A DNA stretch of 64,000 nt from assembly GCA_007922305.1 (NCBI GenBank), contig ML677328.1, positions 8,289,787 through 8,353,786 on the forward strand. The letters run 5' to 3'. Position 1 is the stretch's first letter; every line of letters starts with the position of its first letter. Shown here in pieces: positions 1-10,783 of the stretch. A program made the translations under genes and the position numbers. The notes beneath the pieces are model-generated. The model was not told where the DNA came from and did not search any database. It worked only from the letters and a program-made list of their open reading frames with translations. The stretch is from Dermatemys mawii (lineage: Eukaryota; Chordata; Testudines; Dermatemydidae).

Positions 1-1195
1 TAGTGACTATTTAAAACTGCTCAGGAGTTTGAAATGTTAGGAATGGCACCGGTAGAATTAGATTAATGGGAAGAATACAAGTGAAGCACTCACATGTAGC
101 AATGACAGTCACGTGATAAACTGCAGAATCATTGATAAATTGTTGTTCAGTTTAAAATGCAGTATCACATAAAATAGTGTAATTAAAATCCATTCCATAA
201 AACATTAATGTTTATGTACTATAGTAGTGTAAGTTAATAGGTAATATTTAACTCAGTTTTTGTTATCATGTAGAATATCTGCTTCAGCTGATCTTTTATT
301 TGGAGAATGTACTAGGTGTTCAATTCCACTGATGATGGTGTTTTATGGAAGCTTTGTGAACAGTTCTTGAAGGAACGAGTATTAGTTCAGATATGAATAT
401 TATTATCAGTCCAAAAAAATGTATTGGGTATTAAACAGCAACAAAGCTGCTACCTAGCCTGAGCTGAGATGGCTGAATCTGGATCTGAGTTTCCTGAAAA
501 TTGAGAGGTTCTTGAGTCCAAGTCCATCTGTCACCCACAAGACGTTTTGTCAAGAAGCAGTATTCACATTTCTATTTCAGCATCCCTCTTCAAACTGCAG
601 CCACAAGGCCAAGTGAAAGATTAAAATACACTTTCAGAATAGTCTGTTGTATTCTCATGAAGACCAAGACCAAATAATGATAATGAGCTACATACTGTAA
701 TTATTGAGACTAATCAATATTCTCTAATAGTCTTGTCTAGAAAAGTTTCTAGCAAGGAACGGAGGTCAGAGTTACATTATGCCACACTATGAAATGGACA
801 GTTTGTCTGATACAAGGTGTTCCATGTCTTTGGTGCTAAAATAATATGTTAACAAGAAAAAACATCATTAGTATCTATTACCTTTTATTAATAGTCTACT
901 CACATTCTGCAATTTATTTAGGCAATATTCATCTGTGAATAAACAAGCCCTAAACTGTTTCATTGCTCTCTACTCTTAGTGAGTAGACTTGATACAAACT
1001 AATAAACGTCCATCACTATGAAGCTTATGTTTCTCTAGAACTAAAGCTGAAGGGATGGAAAGAAATCAATGGAATTTAGTCACCTAATATGCTTAGGTTA
1101 CTTTTGAAAATCCCACCAGGTGCCAATTGTGGTGCACCTAAATATCTTGCAAAATCTGGCCTTAAGGAGACCAAATCCCACTGACTTTCAATGAG
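1..1195. other. Non-coding DNA, nothing recognised
   Basis: A+T-rich sequence with frequent stops in all frames and no similarity I can recognise to a gene, RNA or repeat family. Short A and T runs only. Confidence 0.6.
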
Positions 1196-1262
1196 ACTTT
1201 AGGCAAGTCTACACTTAAAATGATGCTTCAGAACAGCTGTGCCACTGTAACGCTTTAATGAA
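1196..1262 (+). mobile_element. Fragment of miniature transposon with GTCTACAC-type end
   Basis: The sequence AAGTCTACACTTAAAATG followed by CAGCTGTGCCACTGTAACGC looks like the left end of a miniature inverted-repeat element of the kind I associate with turtle genomes. The GTCTACAC core is shared with the better preserved elements near 40.6 kb and 47.5 kb. The matching right end was not found, so this is a truncated or eroded copy. Family assignment is from memory. Confidence 0.4.
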
Positions 1263-1600
1263 AACTCATGAGAGGCCCAAGGCACAGAGAAAACTTAGGT
1301 CCTGGTGGGGCAGAGAAGAATCTTGGCCCATGGATGTCATGGGCCCTGCAGCAACACAGAGAGACCTCTGTAGCCCTGCTGGCATGGAAGTAAGGAAATG
1401 GGCAGAGCAGAGAACCTTGCCCAGCCAAGGAGGAGGATGACAAGTTCCTGGACAGAAGGAAGGTCACCCCGCTGCTGAATGGTTCCTACCATCTTGATTA
1501 TTTACACTCCCAATCATCCAAAAAATAGCCATGCACCCTGTAGTATTCAGATAATCGGGAGTATACTGCACAGCAAAATACAAAATTGAATGTAGTTGGG

Positions 1601-2175
1601 AGCACTTTTTGTTTCAGAAAGTGGAGGAAATAATCAGGGGGACAGCCATTTTAGACTTGATTCTGACCAACAGTGAAGAATTGGTAGCACATCTGAAGAT
1701 GGAAGGCATTTGGGGTGAAAGTGATCATGAAAGGAAGGTGAAAAGAGGGCAGCACAACAAACACATTGCACTTTAACTGGGTATGTTTAGTCTTGAGAAA
1801 AGATGACTGAGGAAGACCTGATAACAGTCTTCAAATAGGTCAAGTTTTGATAATACTGGTGGCAACTGTTATCAGTGGTTTTTTTAATTATTCCCCATGT
1901 CCATTGAAGGTAGGACAAGAAGTAATGGGCTTGATCTGCAGCAAGGGAGATTTAGGTTAGAAATTAGGAAAAACTTTGTAACTATACGGGTAGTTAAGTC
2001 CTGGAATAGGCTTCCAATAGAGGTTGTAGAATACCCATCCTTGGAGGGCTTTAAAAACAAATTGGACCATCACCTATCATGATAGTGTAGGTTTACTTGG
2101 TCCTGCCTCAGCACAGGGGACTGGACTTGATGACCTGTCGAGGTCCCTTCCAGACTTGCATTTCTATGATTCTAT
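1601..2175 (+). mobile_element. CR1 LINE remnant: endonuclease end joined to C-terminal end, RT missing
   Basis: Two CR1 ORF2 pieces lie next to each other in sense orientation. Bases 1607-1740 translate to the end of the AP-endonuclease-like domain, with TRG-like, LDLILTN and SDH motifs. From about 1782 a FSLEKR-like segment appears, and 1897-2082 encodes 61 codons of the usual CR1 C-terminus (GRTRSNGL, then SWNRLPIEVVEYPSLEGFK). The tail reads CTTGATGACCTGTCGAGGTCCC and ends in TTTCTATGATTCTATAAT, the octamer-type CR1 3' end. The whole reverse-transcriptase domain between the pieces is absent. This could be an internal deletion or two separate insertions. It is inactive, with several stops. 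Confidence 0.75.
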
Positions 2176-2820
2176 AATACTAGGAGACAGAGAGAGAACG
2201 TGAGAGTTGAACTGGACTGATCACAAAACATGTGCAACATAGTGCTCTGCAGAGCTGCAGAATATATGGTGAAACAAAAATAGAAAGATGGTTAACTCAG
2301 AATTTATTGTTCTAGGCAACTGAAAATGAAAGTGGAATGTATTACTTGATACAAAGAAAACTGAAGTACCTTCCTATGTATACAGTTTTTAAAAAGTGCC
2401 ATTACTATTAATTCCAGTATCTCTTATGACAAAAAGGCAAAAAAACCCAAAACCCCCACCCCCTAAAACTCAACCACCGCAGGCTGACAGAAGTGAGTGA
2501 GACTCTGTGGAGTGTGTATAACTTGGTGAGAAACCTCTACAAACAGCAAAGTGTATGGCAAATCCAACAGTTCAATGATGGAGGTACAGTCCCACATAAA
2601 TGGGTTTGTCATTGATGGTAATCGAAAAGGGTCAGTATCTTACAAGGGTCAGTATATAGCTGTGAAACAGGTTGTATAGAGAGAGGTAATCAAAATATCT
2701 ACTAAGGACCACTTATAAAGTACAACAGTATCAGTTGCTTTTCTTGTAAATTATATTTCTTTTTATTGCATACAGTAACACCATCCAGAGGAGGAATTGA
2801 CTTTTAGTAAGTTGTTTGAC
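2176..2820. other. Non-coding DNA, nothing recognised
   Basis: A+T-rich, with a short C-rich run near 2450-2465. No gene or repeat family recognised. Confidence 0.55.
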
Positions 2821-2848
2821 GGGGGGTGGGGGGGGGGAGGAGGAGGGA
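2821..2848 (+). repeat. G-rich tract, possible G-quadruplex
   Basis: A purine run with G6, a long G10-class run and two further G2-3 groups separated by single A or T bases. It has enough G-runs with short loops to form a quadruplex on the plus strand. Such tracts also arise as simple repeats, and no promoter or gene is next to it. Confidence 0.6.
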
Positions 2849-3808
2849 AAGTCATTCCACAAAATTAGCAGCAGAGCATTAGCGTGAAGTAGCTCCCTTG
2901 TTCAGCTTTTGTTAAACATTCCCCCTCTCTTTCACATTTATAAATTTAGAAACGGAGCCATTCATGTCAATCTAAGTGTATTTTCTAGAAAAACATTTCC
3001 TGTTATGTCTGATGGGTTTGACGCTAGCACCACAAAACAATGCATTCATACTCTCTTAAAAGCTTAGGTTTTCCTATATTATCTGCACTGATAAACCAAA
3101 GACAACTCTTCCTTCTTTTTATTTTTTCATACCCGGTGAAGGAGAAAGTCTTGCAGTGATTCATCAGGTTAAGTACTGTACATAGGTCTTTGTTCTCCAG
3201 GTTTGTTGCTTTCAAAAATACTATGTACTTCAACACTCTATTTTCCTTTCGTAATCTGCAGAACAGTTTCAGTGTTCAGCAGATACGAAAATATTTCATA
3301 ATGGAGAAGACACACTCCTGGGATACAAAACTGCTTCAGTGAGGAGATGTAATATACAGGCAGAAAATAAAAAATAAATAAATCTCTCCATCTACCCCCG
3401 TTGTGAATTCTAGTAAATATCTACTACCTGTTCTGTCAATACTAATGTTCAGAACATTTATCAAGGGTGTGATATAGAAGAGAATGTATGGAAACAAAAC
3501 TGTTAAACATTCTCTTTTTAGCCCAGGCTAAAGCAATCAAGTAATGATTTCCTTACTAGCAAGGTAAAAAATTTCAATGTCCCTCTGGTAGATACTCAGT
3601 TCAATGGGGTTTTCTATAGCAGTCAAGAAACTGTTTTTATTCTATTTCTAAGCCAAAGAAATAGAAAGGACAGGCTTCTGAAGTGAGACATAAAAGCTTA
3701 TCTTCTGATTCCTTGCAATTTTAGGGATAAATGCCATCACAACACGCAATGCTACTTGTTTGAAAATAAATCTAAACAACTGAAAGTACCAAAGAACAAC
3801 TGATTTTT
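2849..3808. other. Non-coding DNA, nothing recognised
   Basis: No supported feature. Two minus-strand open frames of about 70 codons have no domain, codon bias or splice context. Confidence 0.5.
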
Positions 3809-3976
3809 GCCCTGACTCAGCAAAATTTATTTTAAGCACATACTTAAGTATCAAAGGGACTTCCTCTTATTTACTACACTAGCACATGGTTAAAATACTT
3901 TGCTGATGAAGTAAAGATGGAACTGCTTACATGCTTAAAGGTAAGCTTGTGCTTAAGTGCTTTGCTGAATCAGGGA
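3809..3976. repeat. Foldback (palindromic) interspersed repeat
   Basis: The left arm (3809-3847) starts CCCTGACTCAGCAAAA and contains TTTTAAGCACATACTTAAG. The right arm (3943-3976) contains CTTGTGCTTAAGTGC and ends GCTGAATCAGGGA, its imperfect reverse complement. About 95 bp separate the arms. The CCCTGAYTCAGCAAAGCACTTAAG theme recurs near 63.4 kb, so this is a dispersed foldback family, probably a non-autonomous DNA element. No target duplication was established. Confidence 0.6.
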
Positions 3977-6900
3977 CAAACTGCAAATAGAATGTATTGC
4001 AACTTTGGGAGAGTAATAGAAAAGGTTTGAAAAATCATGTAATATGTTTTAAAATTTTTAAATGGGACCTGTTCCTGATTCCCAGGATTCACAAATAATG
4101 TAGGATTGAAGTTCTGATGTAACAACTTCATTGCTGCTGCACAGACTGAGGCAGTATTGTGCAGTACATATCAACAGATAATTCAGTTTTTTTTCTTCAA
4201 ATGCCCCCTGTTCCATGAAGATAGTGAGGAGTGAAGTTTTGAAAATGTTAAAAATGATCGTGTTCTGCGTGACATTAATTTATTGATGTACCTCTTCAGT
4301 CATGAAACTCATACCAGAGAATTTCTGAATTAGTGTTATGGTTCTATTACTTGTAGCTCTTGCATTGCAATTGCACTTCTTACGTACATACATTAAACCA
4401 CAGAAAAAAGGTCTATGAATGTAACTTTATGAAGCAGGCTACAAAATTCCAGATATACTTTATTTCAGAAACCATTAGATGTCATCTTGGCAATTCCATT
4501 TCTTTCAAGAATACATCTTAAATAACGCTATATGTTTGTGCACTTATTTCCTAACAGGCCTAACACACATATAATCAATTGGTGCAGGTCATTTGTGAGT
4601 ACCACCCCTGATTTCAGAGGCCTTATACCCAGCAATGAATTTGATCCACTGACTCCTCTGGCTGCATTTAAACTACAAAGGCCATACTCTACATCTACAA
4701 AAAGATGCAAAAGGGCACCTTGGGGCATACAATTTTGTACACAGAACTGTTGTCATAAGCACATGTTCACCTAGTTCTCTGAAGCTCACTTGTGGCCTAC
4801 ACATACAGCTATTAGTATCTTTAAGTAGGATTAAAAATATTTAAAAGATTAATTTTCTCCATTAGGTGATGCTCCTGAGTGTCAAAGTTTATACCCTAGG
4901 GTCATCTCAAGGCTTCTTGTTTTCCAGCTGCGACACTGAAGCTAGCATCAACATCACAAAACTTGAAGCTTTGATGCTTGACATTGTTGACTTCCTGAAT
5001 AACTTGTGTAAGTGTGATAAGTTTCCACATTTGTATATTTAGTTTCTTTTGTTCTAAGTAGCCATTCCACAAAGAAGGTTTTTTTAAATGACATATTTAT
5101 TGTACCATCTTGTACCTTCCCAAACAAATCTCCTCCTCCCCGTGTATATTTAGAAGATAGCTAGACACTATAGAATCTTTCTTTGAATTTCTTCCTTTAT
5201 TTCTATTTTACTATTATACTGTTCTAGGTTTCAAATTTCAGTACATAAACAGGTTCAGGGGAAAAAAATACATTTTGGCCACCAACTCTTGGTGTCTCAG
5301 ATAAATTGCAGGTTGTGGGCCAAATTTTCAGAGTGGGTTTTTTTTGTTTTTTTTTTTACACAACTGCCACATGCTTTTCTGTACAGGCAATGTATACATG
5401 CAGACAGCCAATGTGTATATGTACAAATTGGTAACTGGATGCAGACTTGGCCAGCTGAGTACCTAGGTGACCATGTGTGCATGAAAGTACTTGATTTGCA
5501 TATGCCTATCAGATCTATGCTTATATGAATAAATGGAATGCAAATATATATGTGCAAGTATGTGAACCTGATTTTAAAAATCTGGTTTAACATTGCATTA
5601 ATCACTAGGTGATGTTAACGGGTCCATAGAAGATGCACTTATGGGACAGAATTTTTCTTGTACCCCTTCCAAATACAATTGCGTAAAGTATTAGACAAAG
5701 GGATAGTTTATTTTGGATTCAAATTAAGGATCAAATCTTTCAGCCCTAATTCAGACAAAACTCATTTCCTTCAGTGAGTCAGAACTACAGAATTGGGTCC
5801 TGTTAAATTGAAATGGCTTTTGATTACAATATATATAACGATATTCATTAGAGAAACTGCCATCTACAGTTCTGAGTGTTGACTGAATTTCTAAATTCAC
5901 ATTTTAATATTTGGAGTCAATCAGCTCATGAAGTGATCAGGGAAAGGTCAAGTGCCTTCTGTTCTGTCACTGGATATCATTCTTTGCCAAAACTGCACAG
6001 AAAAAATCCACCGGTTTATGCTGAATTGTCTATGACACAAGGGAACACAATAATATTAAGATCAAGAAACAGTGACATGTAATGGTTTTCAGAAAAGAGC
6101 TTGTGGCAACTTCTACATTTGTTTCAAAAGACGTCTTTGTCTGAAGTCCAATGGCTGTTCATAATATACAGCATTGACAATGGACAGTTTCCTCATGCTA
6201 GAAAGACCCAGCATTTCTGCTGAAATGATTTTGGTTTAGTAAAAATGAATGTTCACCTTCAAGGGCGCAGAGAAATATTGCCATAGAGACCACTTATTTT
6301 TAGAAAGAACTATCAAACATTCATCTAGTGCTTTGTACTGTCTCCCTCTTGATCAGCATAGCCATGGTGAGTAACATTTTGGCAGAGAGAAGGGAAGCAT
6401 TATCGACAAGTGAATTGTGAAATATAAAACAACATAAACAAAGAATGTGTACAGAAGTTCCAAAGAAGGGATCTAAATTCCAGAGATTATCTTCCTCAGT
6501 CTCCTCATTGTTATGGAAAATATTAGTTCTCGCCATTCACATGGAATGTTGGTTTCACTATTAATATTCAGCTACATTTTCAGTGAGCCAAACTGTGGTT
6601 TACATGCGTGATTTCCATTTAGCCTTATGGGGGAAATGCAAAACTGTAATACCAACACTACACATCGAATGCTTAAGCTCAAACAGAGACAATCTTTGCC
6701 ATCAACTTCTGATTATTTTATTTTTTCAATTATGATTCCTTTTGACAAGGTTTGTCTATCGGGTCTACTGAAACTGCTTGGTATAGTTCTATTTCATTGT
6801 AGTGGTGCAGCAAAAGATTTAAGGAGTAATATTAGGCACATTTTAACATTCTATTTTTGAGTCACCATCAGATAGGAGGGAACTAAGAATGTAAGACAAA

Positions 6901-7048
6901 GTTACCCACTACAAGCATGTTTTGTGTAATACATAAGGAAATAATATAATAGATAACTTGTCTCCACCCCTTAAAACATCAGACAATCTGTCATTAAACA
7001 CAAAATTACATTTCTAAACAATTTCAGATGGGGGTTGTCTCTAGTATA
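3977..7048. other. Non-coding DNA with one short foldback fragment
   Basis: No gene recognised. Around 5740-5802 the sequence CAGCCCTAATTCAG, then CTTCAGTGAGTCAG and AATTGGGTCC resembles a worn copy of the GGGCC...GATTC foldback repeats found elsewhere in the window. The remainder is A+T-rich, with T-runs near 5338-5358. Confidence 0.45.
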
Positions 7049-7120
7049 TGTATGTACAGAGCCTAGCACAATGGGAAATCAAGCAAGAGGGCTACATGCT
7101 ACTGTAATATAAATATTAAC
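7049..7120 (+). repeat. L2/MIR-type 3'-tail repeat fragment
   Basis: Contains ATGTACAGAGCCTAGCACAA and ends CTACTGTAATATAAATATTA. This matches my recollection of a common amniote repeat tail (a TGTACAG..CCTAGCACAATGG core followed by ACAAATAATA-like sequence). A second copy of the same tail lies within the MIR-like element at 33.9 kb. Confidence 0.45.
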
Positions 7121-7453
7121 AGTGTAAAAACTTTTGCCCTTTGTGTGTTGAAAGTTACTTTGGGATGATTTGAATGATTGAAATGTGGGTCTTCTCTGAA
7201 TAATTTGCAATGGGGGAGGTTAATTCTTTCAACAGGTTTTATCTTCTTCTTTATGAGGCAGTGCCTGCAGCCCTTTCATTTTGGAGCAACGAGTCTAGTC
7301 ACTTTGTCAGATTCTAACCTTGTGATGAGTTTTGATTAGTATATGCCACTGAGCTAGGTCTGTGCTACAACTATCAACTCAAGTTTATTACCTGTTCAAA
7401 ATTGATTTGCATAATTGCTATATGTTGCTTTAGGATGCATATAAGTTCTTATC

Positions 7454-7735
7454 ATCTACACCAGTAGTCATCAAAGTGGGGTGCGTGCACCCCTGGGGGT
7501 GCGTGAAACCCCCAAACTCTCTGCGGCATTTCGGCAGACATGCTTCAGCTGCCGCGGGTTCGGGCCGGGATGCTGCGGAAACAGAAATTTGTATTTGTGT
7601 CCTGCCGAAATGCCACCGACCGTGGAAGCTTTGCAGTTGGTGGCATTTCGGCGGACACACCCCTAGGCCGCGAGAGGTATCGGGGAAGAGGAAAGGAGCT
7701 GCGCTGAAAAATCTTTGACAGACGCTGATCTACAC
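7454..7735. mobile_element. Non-autonomous hAT-type element with perfect 8-bp target duplication
   Basis: The element occupies 7462-7727 (266 bp). It starts CAGTAGTCATCAAAGT and ends ACTTTGACA-like (AATCTTTGACAGACGCTG), which gives imperfect terminal inverted repeats of the CAGNGNTNNNCAAAG form typical of hAT elements. Both sides carry the identical octamer ATCTACAC (7454-7461 and 7728-7735), the length expected for hAT. The interior is strikingly G+C-rich, with repeated TGCCGAAATGCC-like motifs on both strands, in A+T-rich surroundings. It has no transposase frame; open frames of 60-90 codons here follow from the low A+T content. Strand orientation is undefined. Confidence 0.85.
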
Positions 7736-8603
7736 AATAAAACATACACTTTAAACTGCCTCTTTTGTGCCAATCCAGGAGCACTGAAGGACCCGAAAAT
7801 AAGTGGGGCACACTATCAACAGGTTAGGAAAGACCTCAGAAATTTATTTTCCCAGTCTATTAATCTAATGGAGCAATGACTTGTATTAAAGGCCAACTGT
7901 GCAGTCCTGTTAACTTCTGTATTTTGCTGGAGATAAATGTGCAAAAGGAGAGATCATTTTTAGTGTTCCACAGTAACACACATCTAAATTACCACTACTG
8001 TCACTCTTATTGTCTATGTTGCAAAATAAAGTCAAAGAGGTTCCATTCAGAGTTGTGTTGACTTACTGTTGTTTCACCCCATGGGCATAGGAACTTATTG
8101 TCTACTAATGTTTGAGCTTATTTCTCACATAAACTTCTATCATCCATACCTCTAACCCTACTATGGGCCACGTGCTGTGACCTCTATTCTAATTCTGTAA
8201 CATCTTAGTCTACAAAGAGTGCCATTAAGTTTAATGGAACCACTTGTGAAATAAGGTACCACTCAGTGGGAGCAAGGGTATTAGCATGCAGCTCTAAATA
8301 TTTATTCTTTTTATATACACAGTGTTTATCAATATTAATCATTTTTCACAGTTCCTTTCTGGACCCTAGGAAAAATGGTTTTGAAATGGGAAAATCACTT
8401 TACCATATTAGCAGCATGGGTAATCTGATTGATACAACAGCTTCTATCCAGAAAAGCTAGGCTTATAGAACTTGATTGTGATGTGTATTTGCTGTAGCAT
8501 GATAATTATGTGATGGCCCATACCTGACAAGATTTTAAAAACAGTGCAGTTTTATAAATAAAAAGAATAGCTAAACTTAATACATCTGAATGAGTTAAAA
8601 ACA
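7736..8603. other. Non-coding DNA, nothing recognised
   Basis: A+T-rich sequence without recognisable coding or repeat content. Confidence 0.5.
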
Positions 8604-8694
8604 GGGGCAGATTTAGAACTCACTCCATGTAATCTGGGGTAGTGAATGGCATTACTCCAGACAAACACTGGAGTAAATGATCTTAGATTCTGGC
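8604..8694. repeat. Foldback interspersed repeat
   Basis: The left arm GGGGCAGATTTAGAACTCAC pairs imperfectly with the right arm GGAGTAAATGATCTTAGATT followed by CTGGC. The outer GGGGCAGATT / AATCTGGCC-type ends are shared with the foldbacks near 27.4 kb and 30.1 kb. Confidence 0.55.
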
Positions 8695-9796
8695 ACACAG
8701 AATTGCTTTAGGCCTGCACCATATTCAAAGAAGTGTGTATGTGTTGCTTTCTAACTATAATAAGGACCAGGTCCCACTGCCCAATGAAGCTGAGCAGCCA
8801 AGATTACTTCAGTGCTAGGTCTGTAGAAGGGCCTATTGCTTGCACAGTTGTTCCCGCCCCATACTCCTCTATACCTATATATAGCCTTTTATACAGGCTA
8901 TGGGTTTCCATTGTCTAGGTTTACTTAATTTATTCTTTTTAGACTGTGAAGAAGATTCATTAGGAGTTTTTGATGTGGAATTAATTTGCCTCCTCTTGTG
9001 TATTATGTGTCACTTACAAAAACGTTTTTAAAAAATTAAACTGAATGCAGACTGTTTTTGACAAGCTGTTTTGAATGAGTTGTTCATGGAAGTTTTTTTT
9101 TTACATTAAACAAGAAAAACAGGAAGAGAGAGACACTTGAGTCTTGTACATATGAAGTGGTTAATTCCAGAGATTGGACCACAAAATAGATAGCACAATA
9201 GAAACCACATCTACATAATTTACAAAACACATGCCTAGAAAACAAAATGTGTTAATATTTTTCAGAAACCCCTGCAATTTTTTCAATAAGCCAAGAAAAA
9301 AAATCTTGAGGATTCATCTAATGCAATTCCCTCTCCAAATTCAGGAAGAGAACCCAATAACAAAACAAGTAGGCAAATTATTTTTAATACACAGGTTTAT
9401 CTGGTGATCGAGTGCTTTGGAGTGGAGAAAGAGGACAAGGTCTATCATTTAGGAAATTCTTCAGCTTTCTGTCTGAAAACACTGCACTTTTTCTTCCCCA
9501 GAAAAATGAAAAACAGTACTCAGTCAGCTCTGACAGCAATAACTCGAGCAAATGTCAACAATGTTTCTTGTCAAGAGTGATCTGGCTTGCAACCATGAGA
9601 TAAAGTTTTACTGGCAGAGAGCTGTGAAACTTGAAACATTGGTCACAAACGCTGAGATACAAACTGGCTCGTTGTGTGCAGACTTCATCAGAATGTGCCA
9701 AAAGCTTTTTATGACTGATCACTCATGGTATTCACAACAATGAAATAATAATGCTGCAGATAAGGGAGGAAGCATACATGCTATTTGTGCATTGAA
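8695..9796. other. Non-coding DNA, nothing recognised
   Basis: No supported gene. Open frames of about 63 codons at 9412 and 9552 lack domains or context. Confidence 0.5.
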
Positions 9797-10126
9797 ACAT
9801 AAGAACATAAGAAAGGCCGTACTGGGTCAGACCAAAGGTCCATCTAGCCCAGTATCCTGTCTACCCACAGTGGCCAATGTCAGGTGCCCTGGAGTGAGTG
9901 AACCTAACAGGTAATGATCAAGTGATCTCTCTCCTGCCATCCATCACACCCCCTCTGACAAACAGAGGCTAGGGACACCATACTTACCCATCCTGGCTAA
10001 TAGCCATTAATGGACTCAGCCTCCAGGAATTTATCCAGTTCTCTTTTAAACCCTGTTATAGTCCTAGCCTTCACAGCCTCCTCAGGCAAGGAGTTCCACA
10101 AGTTGACTGTGCGCTGTGTGAAGAAG
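9797..10126 (-). mobile_element. CR1 LINE 3' end fragment (5' truncated)
   Basis: On the plus strand it begins with the tail ACATAAGAACATAAGAAAGG (the CR1 3' terminal octamers in reverse complement) and continues through GGCCAATGTCAGGTGCC and TTTTAAACCCTGTTATAGTC to a cut at GTGAAGAAG. It aligns without large gaps to the 3' ends of the CR1 copies at 17.8-20.4 kb and 48.3-49.7 kb. Only the 3' UTR and the last codons of ORF2 remain, the usual product of incomplete target-primed reverse transcription. Confidence 0.92.
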
Positions 10127-10711
10127 ATATGAATAGGTGCAAGGTCAATGTGGCAGAGAACTAAATTACTATAGGGTCTGTGGATTTAGACACCACATGA
10201 CATGTATGTCATATCATGCAGATTTTAATTACCTCAGGACAACACTTCTGATGTTGACTGTTCATCACTGAACATGCATTTATGATGACGCCCTCTTCAC
10301 TGGTGATAACATTATATGTAATATATTGTTTACCAGGAGAGACTACTTAATGCAGGATGGGGTGGGTTATAAGGTATTGTACAAGATAAACAAACTGGTA
10401 GCTACACAACTTTATATAGACATTGTGACAAGCCAGGCAATTTGGATTCTGCCTTTGGCAAAACCTCATTTGTGGTGATTCAGTTTTAAGACAGCTGTGC
10501 ATTTCACATTTGTCTTCTGCTTATCTGTATCTCTCACCCTACAATAACGGTCATCTTTTTTACTTTCCTAATTTTTGGCCTGCTTCAAGCATGGCAAAAA
10601 ATACAGTAAGCTAGAGTCAGAATTGCAGAACTATTTATGAAAGCCTTCAGTGAATTCCTAAGGACCGTCCTTTTATGAAACATTTACATATCAATCAGGC
10701 CACCATACCCT
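10127..10711. other. Non-coding DNA, nothing recognised
   Basis: No gene, RNA or recognisable repeat seen. Confidence 0.5.
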
Positions 10712-10783
10712 GGGTAAAATCCTTGCCTGACTGAAATCAATGGGAGTTTTGCCACTGACTTTGTGGTAGTCAGGATTTTACCC
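10712..10783. repeat. Compact foldback repeat
   Basis: The left arm GGGTAAAATCCTTGCCTGAC is matched by the right arm GTCAGGATTTTACCC, with the interior ATCAATGGGAGTTTTGCCAC. The whole unit is about 72 bp and would form a long imperfect hairpin. The interior TGACTTCAATGGGAG-like motif occurs in several other foldbacks of this window. Confidence 0.65.

Noticed and set aside
5297..5605. 102-codon minus-strand frame
   Set aside because: It spans a poly-T/poly-A run (poly-Lys) and CA/TG-rich DNA. No family is recognised and a shadow frame exists on the other strand.
7430..7811. Cluster of overlapping open frames (60-88 codons) on both strands
   Set aside because: They lie in the G+C-rich hAT-type miniature element, where stop codons are rare by composition. 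The frames overlap on both strands, and the element is delimited by an 8-bp target duplication.
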